Of a DNA stretch of 64,000 nucleotides, positions 24,222 to 32,601 are shown in pieces. Made by a program: the position numbers and the translations under genes. The notes beneath the pieces were generated by a model. That model did no database searches and was not told the DNA's origin. It saw only the letters and a program-made list of their open reading frames with translations. This DNA comes from Nostoc sp. TCL26-01 (GTDB taxonomy: Bacteria > Cyanobacteriota > Cyanobacteriia > Cyanobacteriales > Nostocaceae): contig NZ_CP040297.1 in the NCBI RefSeq assembly GCF_013393945.1, positions 4,248,001 through 4,312,000 of the forward strand, read 5' to 3'. Every line of letters starts with the position of its first letter. The stretch's first letter is position 1.

Positions 24222-25628
24222 ATGACTGATCATAAAAATACTTCCCCACGCCGTCGTCGTTCTTGGGCAGAACCATACAAAATTAAGGTAGTGGAACCCT
24301 TAAAAATGACCACTCGTGCAGAAAGGGAAGCAGCGATCGCCCAAGCTGGTTATAATACATTTTTATTACGTTCTGAGGATGTTTACATAGACCTACTCAC
24401 CGATAGCGGCACTTCTGCCATGAGTGATTACCAGTGGGCAGGCATGATGTTGGGTGATGAAGCCTACGCTGGCAGTAAAAACTTTTATAATCTAGAAGCA
24501 ACCATCCAAAAGTATTACGGCTATCGCTATCTTGTCCCCACCCATCAAGGACGGGGTGCAGAAAATATCCTATCGCAAATTCTCATCAAACCTGGCGACT
24601 ACATACCAGGGAATATGTATTTCACGACGACAAGGCTACATCAGGAACTAGCCGGGGGTACATTTGTCGATGTGATTATCGATGCAGCCCATGATGCCCA
24701 ATCTCTGCATCCTTTTAAGGGGAATGTTGATCTGCAAAAACTCACTGACTTAATTAAACAGGTAGGTGCAGAACGCATTCCTTATATATGCGTTGCGGGA
24801 ACTGTGAATATGGCTGGTGGACAGCCGATGTCTATGGCTAATCTGCGGGAAGTGTATCAATTAGCCCAAAGTTACAGCATCAAGATTATTTTGGATGCTA
24901 CCCGTGCGGTAGAAAATGCCTACTTTATTCAGCAACGAGAGGCAGGTTATCAGCAAGTAGCGATCGCTGATATTTTACGAGAATTTTGCTCTTACACAGA
25001 TGGCTGTACAATGAGTGGCAAGAAAGATGCCCTAGTGAATATCGGTGGTTGGTTAGCACTGAATGACCCCGACATTTACGAAGAAGCACGTAACCGAGTA
25101 GTGATCTACGAAGGACTACATACTTACGGTGGTATGGCTGGACGGGATATGGAGGCAATGGCGCGGGGTATCGAAGAATCCGTGCAAGATGATCATATCC
25201 GGGCGCGGGTGGGACAAGTTGAATATCTCGGTCAAAAACTCCTAGAGTGGAATATCCCTATTGTTGTCCCCATTGGTGGTCATGCGATCTATTTAGATGC
25301 TAAACGCTTTTTACCCCACATCCCCCAAGACCAATTTCCCGCCCAACGTTTAGCCGCAGAACTATATTTAGAAGCCGGAATTCGGGCGATGGAACGAGGT
25401 ATTGTTTCCGCCGGACGGAATAAAGACACAGGTGAACATTATTATCCAGAGTTGGAACTAGTGCGCTTGACCATTCCCCGTCGTGTCTATACTCAAGCCC
25501 ACATGGATCTTACCGCCGAGGCTGTAGAAGAAGTGTATTACAACCGCGATCGCCTGGGTGGATTGAAGATGATTTACGAACCGAAGTATCTGCGTTTCTT
25601 TCAAGCAAGATTTGCATTGGGTAACTAG
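24222..25628 (+). CDS. Tyrosine phenol-lyase-type beta-eliminating lyase (tryptophanase family)
   Basis: The 468-residue PLP enzyme belongs to the tryptophanase/tyrosine phenol-lyase family, which splits Tyr to phenol, pyruvate and ammonia, or Trp to indole. The PLP Lys is Lys268 in TMSGKKDALVNIGG. Residues that mark tyrosine phenol-lyase are kept: Thr135 in NMYFTTTR (Citrobacter Thr124), Arg392 in MERGIVSAGRN (Arg381) and Phe459 in YLRFFQARF (Phe448). E. coli tryptophanase differs at the last two (EIGSF and LRHF). These equivalences are from memory of the known enzymes. An Arg-rich N-terminal extension of about 11 residues (SPRRRRSW) is unusual. It is a monocistronic gene; its product may be annotated as tryptophanase in databases. 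Confidence 0.88.
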   Translation: MTDHKNTSPRRRRSWAEPYKIKVVEPLKMTTRAEREAAIAQAGYNTFLLRSEDVYIDLLTDSGTSAMSDYQWAGMMLGDEAYAGSKNFYNLEATIQKYYGYRYLVPTHQGRGAENILSQILIKPGDYIPGNMYFTTTRLHQELAGGTFVDVIIDAAHDAQSLHPFKGNVDLQKLTDLIKQVGAERIPYICVAGTVNMAGGQPMSMANLREVYQLAQSYSIKIILDATRAVENAYFIQQREAGYQQVAIADILREFCSYTDGCTMSGKKDALVNIGGWLALNDPDIYEEARNRVVIYEGLHTYGGMAGRDMEAMARGIEESVQDDHIRARVGQVEYLGQKLLEWNIPIVVPIGGHAIYLDAKRFLPHIPQDQFPAQRLAAELYLEAGIRAMERGIVSAGRNKDTGEHYYPELELVRLTIPRRVYTQAHMDLTAEAVEEVYYNRDRLGGLKMIYEPKYLRFFQARFALGN

Positions 25629-25705
25629 GGGTGAAGGGGGACTTCACCCTCAAGGGATGGCGGATTTTGTGAGAAAATTAATCAAACAGAGGATAATCAT
25701 TCACC

Positions 25706-25924
25706 ATGACAGAATTACTTGAACAAGCGATTATCAAACTCAAAAGCTTACCAGTCAGTCAACAAAATGCTATGGCTACGATGATTTTAGAAGAACTGGA
25801 AGATGAACAACGCTGGGATGAAGCTTTTGAGCATTCTCCTGATGCTCTAGCTTTTTTGGCAGATCAAGCGATGGCTGAATATCGCGCAGGTAACACTCAA
25901 CAATTAGATCCAGATACATTGTGA
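25706..25924 (+). CDS. Antitoxin-like small protein of a ParE/RelE pair (72 aa)
   Basis: The acidic helical protein (MTELLEQAIIKLKSLPVSQQ...) contains EELEDEQRWDEAF and a flexible C-terminal tail ending QQLDPDTL. Its stop overlaps the start of the toxin gene by four bases. This size, charge and order are typical of antitoxins paired with RelE/ParE toxins in cyanobacteria. A DNA-binding motif is not obvious. Confidence 0.72.
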   Translation: MTELLEQAIIKLKSLPVSQQNAMATMILEELEDEQRWDEAFEHSPDALAFLADQAMAEYRAGNTQQLDPDTL

Positions 25925-26190
25925 ATTCTCGGATCACTTCTCAGTTTCGCCAAGCTTTTGGTAATTTACCTGAAAACGTGCAAAAGCAAACCCGCGAAGC
26001 ATATCGCCAATTTAAACAAGATCCAAATCATCCGAGTTTACGTTTCAAAAAAGTGCATCCAGAATTACCTATTTATTCTGCGAGAGTCAGCAGAAGCTAT
26101 CGAGCTGTTGCACAGTTAGAGGGAGATACAGTTATTTGGTTTTGGGTAGGGTCACATACAGAGTATGAAAGGTTACTATCTCTGTTGTAA
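25921..26190 (+). CDS. RelE/ParE-superfamily toxin (89 aa)
   Basis: It starts at GTG 25921, which overlaps the antitoxin stop (GTGA). The protein has the compact RelE/ParE fold pattern: helix with FRQAFGNLPENVQKQTREAYRQF, then SLRFKKVHPELPIYSARVSRSYRAVAQLEGDTVIWFWVGSHTEYERLL. The YSARVSRSYRAV strand and WFWVGSHTEYERLL end are typical of the ParE-like mRNA interferase group. Actual target (ribosome or gyrase) is not shown. Confidence 0.82.
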   Translation: MNSRITSQFRQAFGNLPENVQKQTREAYRQFKQDPNHPSLRFKKVHPELPIYSARVSRSYRAVAQLEGDTVIWFWVGSHTEYERLLSLL

Positions 26191-26202
26191 AAGCAATAAA
26201 AC

Positions 26203-26394
26203 AGAACTTACGCAGTGTCACCGATTTTCCGCACTTTTTGTCAATGGTCAATGGTCAATAGTCAATAGTCCAAAAAAACTTAATTTTGAACGCCAGTCCG
26301 CACAACGGGGGAAACCCCGCAAGCGGCTGGCTCCCCTTGACTATGGACTATTGACCACCCTAGTAAGGGTTTTTATCTTCGGTGCGTAAGTTCT
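26203..26394. mobile_element. Second MITE-like element (192 bp, ends AGAACTTACGCA)
   Basis: AGAACTTACGCA (26203-26214) and TGCGTAAGTTCT (26383-26394) are perfect 12-bp inverted ends. The interior holds heptamer repeats (CAATGGT/CAATAGT) and a hairpin-rich segment (GGGGGAAACCCC). No transposase is present. It lies in the gap after the toxin gene. A target duplication is not clear. Confidence 0.6.
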
Positions 26395-26440
26395 ATAAAA
26401 ATCATTTTTTCTACCCCCACACCCCACATTGCTGAAAAGC

Positions 26441-26911
26441 TTATCTAAATGGGGTGATTGGCAACTTCCTGATGGGAACTTTCACAACAGGAACTCGCTG
26501 AAAGTATTCACGAGAATAATAGTTTTGCCGACCACTATTATCTAAAAATTGGGTGTAGCTTTGCACCATAATTTCTTGACCAGATTGACCCAAGCCGAGA
26601 AATGTATTTGCGAAGCCTTTGTTATAGTTAGCTGATCCATAACCATGATTGGTATCTTGGACATTTACACCATAAGTCAGTAAAGATGTAGTACCCCAAT
26701 CGCAATCTGTGGGATGACATTTACCAAATACTTGAATATTTAATTTATTGCCACCAGCAGAAGTTACGACCAAGCGGGTAATACCGCGAGTATTGCCATC
26801 TTTATTTACCCAAGTACCGACAAAATCGCCAGGTGCAGCCAAACTGGGAGTAGCAAAAGCAGCAGTTAAAGCAACGCTAGCAGCAGCAAGAGTTAAAGAA
26901 GATTTCCACAT
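26441..26911 (-). CDS. Secreted small beta-rich protein, function unknown (156 aa)
   Basis: A signal peptide (MWKSSLTLAAASVALTAAFA, cleavage after LAA) is followed by DFVGTWVNKDGNTRGITRLVV, a lipocalin-like first strand pattern. Repeated beta strands follow, and a Cys pair (GKCHPTDCDWG). The C-terminus is basic and Pro-rich. No named family is recognised. It lies next to another secreted protein gene on the same strand, 131 bp away. Confidence 0.65.
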   Translation of the reverse strand: MWKSSLTLAAASVALTAAFATPSLAAPGDFVGTWVNKDGNTRGITRLVVTSAGGNKLNIQVFGKCHPTDCDWGTTSLLTYGVNVQDTNHGYGSANYNKGFANTFLGLGQSGQEIMVQSYTQFLDNSGRQNYYSREYFQRVPVVKVPIRKLPITPFR

Positions 26912-27042
26912 ATTAATTACACTCCGTTAAATATAGGGGATTGGGGATTGGGGATTGGGAACAAAATGATTTTGTCAAATAAATATCTGCGATTATCGAT
27001 GTATCAAAACTCTTGATTAAATTTTGATTTTTTGGCATCGAT

Positions 27043-27843
27043 TTAGCGCCATTTTTCACTCCATGCACCTGTGACATCAAAGCCACCAGGAACTTGTGTT
27101 AAATTCAATGAACCCCAACCAAAGGTGTTACAAATTGGCCCGAAACCATTGCCACAAATATCACCAGCACCGTATCCATTAAAGGAACGGGTTCCTATGT
27201 GGGAATACGTTGTACCACCCCAGTTACCATTGCCAAACCAAGTGGTATTTTTAGGGCCGACACGCAACACACAACGTAAGCCTTCACCTTGACGACTACC
27301 ACCTAGGTCAGATACTTGATATTCATCAAAATATCCACCACAAGTTCTTGGTCTGGATAAAGGTTTGTAGTTGGTAGTGTTGACTAATTTCCATTCTTCA
27401 TTCCACGCACCAGTCACGCGGATGGTGGAACCACCAATCACTTGGACGCGGAGATTTCCAGGGAAGTTGTTGTTAATATCTTCACCGTTACCGTGGATAT
27501 CGGAAGCGAAACCCACCAGAGTAGAACCTCTGTATATGGCTTGTCCGGCGTGGCGATAGGTTGCTCCACCCCAGTTGCCTTCGCCGTACCATGCTAATCT
27601 GGGGATGGCTGTTCCTGGTCTACCTTCACTAAATTTGACGCAGCGAATGCCAAAACCTTGACGGTTATCTAGAGGTTTGACGATATAGGTTCGCAGATGT
27701 TGTCCACAACTAAAGCTGGGGGCTTGGACTAGGCGTAAGTTGTTTAGTGTGGGGACTTGAGCCATTACACTAGTTGCAGCAGTCAAGGTGGCAATTCCCG
27801 CAACTGTTAAAGATTTAATGCCTACTCGAAACATGATTTTCAT
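27043..27843 (-). CDS. Secreted protein with two tandem GNWGG-type domains (266 aa)
   Basis: After the signal peptide (about residues 1-28, ending VMAQ), two copies of a domain of roughly 115 residues follow, each with a QG-G-RCV strand, W-G-GNWGG-TY-H-G, a DI-GNG segment and a final VTGAW-E-W. The Cys (CGQHL, RCV, CGG, RCV, DICGNG, ICN) suggest disulfides. The domain duplication is clear in sequence, but I cannot name a family. The gene is divergent from the sigma-like gene at 27916 with only 72 bp between them. Confidence 0.65.
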   Translation of the reverse strand: MKIMFRVGIKSLTVAGIATLTAATSVMAQVPTLNNLRLVQAPSFSCGQHLRTYIVKPLDNRQGFGIRCVKFSEGRPGTAIPRLAWYGEGNWGGATYRHAGQAIYRGSTLVGFASDIHGNGEDINNNFPGNLRVQVIGGSTIRVTGAWNEEWKLVNTTNYKPLSRPRTCGGYFDEYQVSDLGGSRQGEGLRCVLRVGPKNTTWFGNGNWGGTTYSHIGTRSFNGYGAGDICGNGFGPICNTFGWGSLNLTQVPGGFDVTGAWSEKWR

Positions 27844-27915
27844 TCCTTGTAGTAAAGTTTGTGCAGGCGTTGTTTAACGTCTTCAGTTTTTTTATAGGTC
27901 GGGTTCTAATTTTTT

Positions 27916-29091
27916 ATGCAATCTCGGCAAAGCATCATGGAAATGTTTTCCACTTTTGTGCAGTTCGATGCAGATCGCTTCAGTCGTTGGGCGACGGAAT
28001 CACGATTGCGTCGCAGCATCCACAGTTGTCTTCAGCAAAACCCCAAGGAAGGTTCGGAATATTTTTGGGCGTTGTACTGGTATAAGTTTTGGCAGGTTCC
28101 GGAAACTCAGTCTCTAGCGAAACAGCATCTGAGTGCTTATTTGCAAGAACCTTGTTACTGGACATCACAAAAAACAGCCGCAAGTTTTGTCAGTACACAA
28201 TATAAGTTATCTGACTGTTTTCAGGTGGCGATCGCTCAAATTGATCGTGTCCTCAAGGGGTTTAATCCCAGTCAAACTAGTAGTCTGAAAAACTACGCCG
28301 GTATTATTTTTGGTAGTGCTATCCGCGAAACTTTACGTCAACGCCACGAAGTTGATATCTGTACCGATTGGGGTTTGTTACGCAAAATCAGCCAAAAGCG
28401 ATTGGATGAGGCTTTGCAAAATGCCGGTTTATCTCTGGCGGAGATTCCTGCTTACATCCTGGCTTGGAGTTGTTTTAAAACTCTATATGTGCCGACGAAA
28501 GCCGCTAACTCTCGTCAACTGTCTCGGCCTGATGAGGCTACTTGGGAAGCGATTACCAAAGCTTACAATGCTCAAAGCACTCAACCAACTAATCCCCCAA
28601 CTTTAGAAAAGTTATTATTGAATGCAGCTAAGGCTACTCGTAAGTATCTTTATCCCACGCCTGATTCTCTCAACGTTGCCAGAGGTGGCGATGATTCACC
28701 GGAAATTTTAGATAATCTTCCAGGGACAGAACAAGCGTCTTTAATTCAGGAAATCGTTAGCCAAGAGGAAGAAGCAGCCAGAAATTCGCAACAAACGGAG
28801 ATTAACAATGTTTTAGTGGCAGCGATCGCTCAACTAGAATCACCCATGCCAGAAATTTTGTCTCTATACTATACCCAACAATTAAATCAAGAGGCGATCG
28901 CTCAACAATTGGACATGAAGCAGTATACTGTTTCCCGACGACTCACTAAAGCTAAAGAAATGCTGCTCAAGTCTGTGGCTAGCTGGAGTCAAGACAAACT
29001 GCATATTTCTTTAACTTCAGACATACTCAAGGGTATGAGTGCATTGATAGAAGACTGGTTACAGAATTACTACAGTGCTTCAAATACATAA
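27916..29091 (+). CDS. Cyanobacterial sigma-70-like factor with region 4
   Basis: The 391-residue protein has a long helical N-terminal part (no clear region 1.2) and a sigma region 4 at about 300-345: LESPMPEILSLYYTQQLNQEAIAQQLDMKQYTVSRRLTKAKEML, a helix-turn-helix with the usual QxxxSRxLxKA recognition helix. Such divergent sigma-70-like proteins are found in Nostocales beside DUF1822 genes, as here (the next gene starts 125 bp downstream). They are thought to redirect RNA polymerase under specific conditions, and no target promoter is evident. Confidence 0.78.
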   Translation: MQSRQSIMEMFSTFVQFDADRFSRWATESRLRRSIHSCLQQNPKEGSEYFWALYWYKFWQVPETQSLAKQHLSAYLQEPCYWTSQKTAASFVSTQYKLSDCFQVAIAQIDRVLKGFNPSQTSSLKNYAGIIFGSAIRETLRQRHEVDICTDWGLLRKISQKRLDEALQNAGLSLAEIPAYILAWSCFKTLYVPTKAANSRQLSRPDEATWEAITKAYNAQSTQPTNPPTLEKLLLNAAKATRKYLYPTPDSLNVARGGDDSPEILDNLPGTEQASLIQEIVSQEEEAARNSQQTEINNVLVAAIAQLESPMPEILSLYYTQQLNQEAIAQQLDMKQYTVSRRLTKAKEMLLKSVASWSQDKLHISLTSDILKGMSALIEDWLQNYYSASNT

Positions 29092-29216
29092 AATATGCTA
29101 AAACAGTCGAAAATTAACTATTAATTAATATTTGTCAATTTTCAAGTCTGTTCGAGAAATAGCACATTTCTCAGTTTGCACCCAACCCAGCCAAAGAGAT
29201 TGCCGGAGTACACCCT

Positions 29217-30386
29217 ATGACTGCTAACCCTACTGTCTTCACTTTTGCTGACTCGACAGACCTGATATTAGAAATTCCTACCACTTCAGGTGCAAATCTT
29301 GAGAGTCATTTGTTTTCCCATCCTTATTCACGTTATCAAGCTTATCTCAACGAACTTTGCTTGAGTGCCGTCTTGCCTTGGCTGCAAGAGGAATTTACAA
29401 CACGGGCAAAGGTGTGGCCATCTACCACTGCCCTCGCTAGTTTTTGGGAACTGGTGAATGGAACCGCAGTCAGTCTTGACGTAACCAGATTTATTTTGGT
29501 TCCCAGTGAAGCTATGGACTTAAGCGAATTACGTGTACCTCAAGAATGGGTAGATTTACCAAGCTGGGCTGGGGATTATTACTTGGCGGTGCAAGTGGAA
29601 GTAGATAGCGGCTATGTGAAAGTTTGGGGTTACTGTACTCATGCCCAACTTCAGGATCAAGGCAAATATGATCCAGGCGATCGCACTTATGCTATAAACG
29701 CGAGTGAGATGATCGACGACATCAGTGTATTACCCGTAGCCCGGCAATTATGCCCCAATGAAATTACCCGCAGCACCATTACAGCCCTATCAACCATACC
29801 CCAAACCCAAGCCCAAAACTTAATCACTCGTTTAGGCAATCCCGAAATTATCCATCCCCGCTTGGCTATCCCTTTTCCATTGTGGGGAGGACTAATTGAA
29901 CATGGTGGCTGGCGACAAAGCCTATACGAACGCCGCTTGGGTTTACCAGAACAACGTTCAGTCTGGGAATGGTTAGAAAACGGTGTCACCCAAATTGCCG
30001 AAAATCTGGGTTGGGGACGGCTGAATGTACAATTAAGTGCGGCTGCTTCCCGGAGTGCAGAAGATCGACAACCAGGAGTGACATTAGCGAAAAGATTGAC
30101 AATTGCTGGTCAAACCTATGAACTGATGGTAACACCCCAAGGCGAAGCCGATGCCCCATATTGGCGGTTTGAGTTACGAAATGCTAACGTCGGTGCAGCG
30201 ATTCCTGGCGGCTTTAAATTGCGCTTGTTGACAGAAGACTTACAACCATTCCCCAATAACGAAGATATTGCCACAACCGCCGTCGAACAACTCTATGTGG
30301 AAGTCGCCCTGGAAACTGGAGAAGGGATAGTTTGGGAAATCGAACCCCTACCCGAAAATTATGACCAAGAGATTTTAAGATTCTAA
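29217..30386 (+). CDS. DUF1822-family protein
   Basis: The 389-residue soluble protein matches the DUF1822 pattern seen in cyanobacteria: an N-terminal segment with HPYSRYQAYLNELCLSAVLPWLQ, then WVDLPSWAGDYYLAVQVEVDSGYVKVWGYCTHAQLQ, and a C-terminal half with WEWLENGVTQIAENLGWGRLN. It has no known catalytic motif. Pairing with a sigma-like gene on the same strand suggests a shared regulatory role, for instance as an anti-sigma or sensor partner; that is inference. Confidence 0.82.
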   Translation: MTANPTVFTFADSTDLILEIPTTSGANLESHLFSHPYSRYQAYLNELCLSAVLPWLQEEFTTRAKVWPSTTALASFWELVNGTAVSLDVTRFILVPSEAMDLSELRVPQEWVDLPSWAGDYYLAVQVEVDSGYVKVWGYCTHAQLQDQGKYDPGDRTYAINASEMIDDISVLPVARQLCPNEITRSTITALSTIPQTQAQNLITRLGNPEIIHPRLAIPFPLWGGLIEHGGWRQSLYERRLGLPEQRSVWEWLENGVTQIAENLGWGRLNVQLSAAASRSAEDRQPGVTLAKRLTIAGQTYELMVTPQGEADAPYWRFELRNANVGAAIPGGFKLRLLTEDLQPFPNNEDIATTAVEQLYVEVALETGEGIVWEIEPLPENYDQEILRF

Positions 30387-30441
30387 GCTGTTGTGAGACT
30401 TTTTTCTTGATAATGTGGATAAGCATTCCTTCTCAATTCAC

Positions 30442-30924
30442 ATGAGACATCAAGCCATGAGAGTACAACACAACAAACAAATGCGGATCTGGGCTATGTT
30501 GTGTCATTTCTCAGCATTGCTGGCGTGGCTAATTTTATTTGCTGTAGTTTTGTCAGGCATTCCCTTATTTTTACCCTTAAATATCTTAGCCCCCTTGCTA
30601 ATTTGGAAACTGAGAAAATTTAAATACCCTTGGGTTGATTTTCAAGGTCGAGAGTCTTTAAATTTTCAAATCTCATTAACTTTTTATATTGTTGTCGTCA
30701 TAGTTATATCTTTGTTACTAGTATTAGCTAGTTGTAGTGTAGCTGTCACTACTAATGGGGAAATTAATCAAGTGAGTGAAGTTTTAGACAGTCTCATATT
30801 AATTTGGATGTCTTTTACGATCGGATTAGTTCTTTTACAATTATTCTTAGTCACTTTTGCTGCCACAAAAGCTTACAATGGTGAACATTATCGCTATCCA
30901 TTCACAATGCGATTTTTGCGATAA
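30442..30924 (+). CDS. DUF4870-family membrane protein
   Basis: The conserved start MRIWAMLCHFSALLAW of DUF4870 proteins appears, followed by three or four TM helices, the PWVDFQGRESLNFQISLTFYIVV motif, and the end FAATKAYNGEHYRYPFTMRF. The frame opens earlier at a GTG (30415). I chose ATG 30442, but 30457 is also possible. Function is unknown. Confidence 0.75.
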   Translation: MRHQAMRVQHNKQMRIWAMLCHFSALLAWLILFAVVLSGIPLFLPLNILAPLLIWKLRKFKYPWVDFQGRESLNFQISLTFYIVVVIVISLLLVLASCSVAVTTNGEINQVSEVLDSLILIWMSFTIGLVLLQLFLVTFAATKAYNGEHYRYPFTMRFLR

Positions 30925-30959
30925 AAGAGTTATGAGTGCTGAGTGCTGAGTAAGTGTAG

Positions 30960-31060
30960 TAGCGCGGCAAGCTTAAAATGTTTGGTTCCAGAAATATAGA
31001 AACCCGAAAAAGACAGTATTCTATAATTATTCAACCCAATAAATTAGACTTGCCGCGCTA
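30960..31060. repeat. Inverted-repeat element TAGCGCGGCAAG (101 bp)
   Basis: TAGCGCGGCAAG (30960-30971) and CTTGCCGCGCTA (31049-31060) are perfect inverted ends of a non-coding element. It directly abuts the next element at 31061. Confidence 0.7.
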
Positions 31061-31153
31061 GTAGGTTGGGTTGACGTAAGGAAACCCAACACCAATATCC
31101 ATATTGTGTTTCTGAGATCCATGTTGGGTTGCGCTGCGCTTAACCCAACCTAC
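31061..31153. repeat. Dispersed palindromic element GTAGGTTGGGTT...AACCCAACCTAC (93 bp)
   Basis: The ends are perfect 12-bp inverted repeats. Nearly the same element lies at 60465-60558, and an inverted copy at 49878-49972. The interior contains a second GGAAACCCAACA/GTTGGGTT pair. Confidence 0.8.
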
Positions 31154-31200
31154 AACTAATGACTATTGACTAATGACTATTGACTAATAACTAATGACTA
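31154..31200. repeat. STRR array (TAATGAC/TATTGAC) that contains a start codon
   Basis: Seven-base units of TAATGACTAT/TGAC continue to 31200. The ATG of the oxidoreductase gene at 31194 is part of a TAATGAC unit. Confidence 0.75.
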
Positions 31201-32294
31201 CACAAATAAACCAGGGTAAAATCGGGGTGGCAATTGTTGGTACTGGCTTTGGGCAGAAAGTCCATATTCCGGCATTGCAAGCCCATCATCGGACGGAAAT
31301 AGTTGCTGTTTATCACCGGGATATTGAGAAAGCTAAGACCATTGCCAAATCATATAATATTCCTCATGCTTGCCAGACCATAGCTGATATTGTGGCTTTA
31401 CCAGAAGTGCAAGCAGTGAGTATTGCTACACCGCCATTTTTACATTACGAAATGGCTAAGACAGCACTGCAAGCTGGAAAACATTTACTATTAGAAAAAC
31501 CTGTTACTTTAAATGTAGCTGAAGCTCAAGAACTATCCGAACTAGCACAAAAACAAGGTGTAATTGCTAGCGTTGATTTTGAATTTCGCTTTGTGCCAGC
31601 TTGGCAGTTATTTGCTGAACTTTTATCAGCTGGTTATGTGGGCAATCAACGCTTAATTAGAATTGATTGGTTGGGTTCTTCCCGTGCTGATACTTCCCGC
31701 CCTTGGAACTGGTATTCTTCTCTAGAAAAAGGTGGGGGTGCGTTGGGTTCTTTAGGTTCCCATGCTTTTGATTATATTGCTTGGTTGTTTGGTGCAGTCC
31801 GCCGATTAAATGCTCATTTGAGTACAGCTATACCAGCCAGAATTGACCCTGCAAATGGGGAATTAAAACCTGTAGAGACAGATGATACTTGTCTGCTGTC
31901 ATTGGAATTAGCCGATGGTACACCTTGCCAAGTAACTATTAGTGCAGTGGTTCATGCTGCTAGGACACATTGGGTAGAAGTGTATGGCGATCGCGGTACT
32001 CTAGTTATCGGTAGTGAGAATCAAAAAGACTATATTCACGGTTTTCGGGTTTGGGGTTCGCAAATCGGTCAACCCCTACAAGAAATCGAAATTCCCCAAC
32101 GCTTATTATTCCCTCAACATTACACCGATGGTCGCATTTGTGCCTTCTTACGTGTAGTAGACCAATGGGTAAAAGGCATCGATAGCAAACAACAAACAAT
32201 CCCATCCTTAAAAGAAGGAATTTATTCTCAATTATTAATGGATTTATGCCATAAATCTCATGCAACCTCAAGCTGGGTGGATGTGCCAAATTAA
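31194..32294 (+). CDS. Gfo/Idh/MocA-family NAD(P)-dependent oxidoreductase
   Basis: The 366-residue protein has a Rossmann start VAIVGTGFGQKVHIPAL (G-x-G-x-x-G-like), the family motif LLEKPVTLNVAEAQEL with the catalytic-site Lys, and the C-terminal alpha/beta substrate domain (GGGALGSLGSHAFDYIAWLFG with His). Substrates of this family are mostly sugars or cyclitols; the specific one is unknown. The best start ATG (31194) lies inside a heptamer repeat and has no ribosome-binding site. GTG at 31227 is an alternative. Confidence 0.88.
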   Translation: MTTQINQGKIGVAIVGTGFGQKVHIPALQAHHRTEIVAVYHRDIEKAKTIAKSYNIPHACQTIADIVALPEVQAVSIATPPFLHYEMAKTALQAGKHLLLEKPVTLNVAEAQELSELAQKQGVIASVDFEFRFVPAWQLFAELLSAGYVGNQRLIRIDWLGSSRADTSRPWNWYSSLEKGGGALGSLGSHAFDYIAWLFGAVRRLNAHLSTAIPARIDPANGELKPVETDDTCLLSLELADGTPCQVTISAVVHAARTHWVEVYGDRGTLVIGSENQKDYIHGFRVWGSQIGQPLQEIEIPQRLLFPQHYTDGRICAFLRVVDQWVKGIDSKQQTIPSLKEGIYSQLLMDLCHKSHATSSWVDVPN

Positions 32295-32334
32295 AAGATG
32301 ATACCTTAAAAACAGAACCTACCAGATAACTGTG

Positions 32335-32601
32335 ATGAATATCTTACTTACGCCTGAACAAGTACAACTTGTTCAACAATATCTTGAGACAGGAAAGTAT
32401 ACAAGCGTTGCTGATATCATTAGTGAGGCTTTGAGACTTCTGGAAGTCAAGGAAAATAAGCCTCAACGGGGCAAAAAAATTCTGGAAGTGTTTGAAAAAA
32501 CTGGATTTATTGGTTCTTTGCCAGACGCAGACTCTCATCTGTCTAGCAACTATAAGGCAATTGTCCGTACAGAAATGGGTTTATCTGATGATTCTCGCTG
32601 A
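32335..32601 (+). CDS. CopG/ParD-like antitoxin of a VapC-type pair
   Basis: The 88-residue protein starts MNILLTPEQVQLVQQYLETG and holds the ribbon-helix-helix pattern KYTSVADIISEALRLLE, typical of ParD/CopG antitoxins. Its tail (FEKTGFIGSLPDADS) would bind the toxin. Its stop overlaps the toxin start by 14 bases. GTG 32332 directly before ATG is an alternative start. Confidence 0.8.
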   Translation: MNILLTPEQVQLVQQYLETGKYTSVADIISEALRLLEVKENKPQRGKKILEVFEKTGFIGSLPDADSHLSSNYKAIVRTEMGLSDDSR

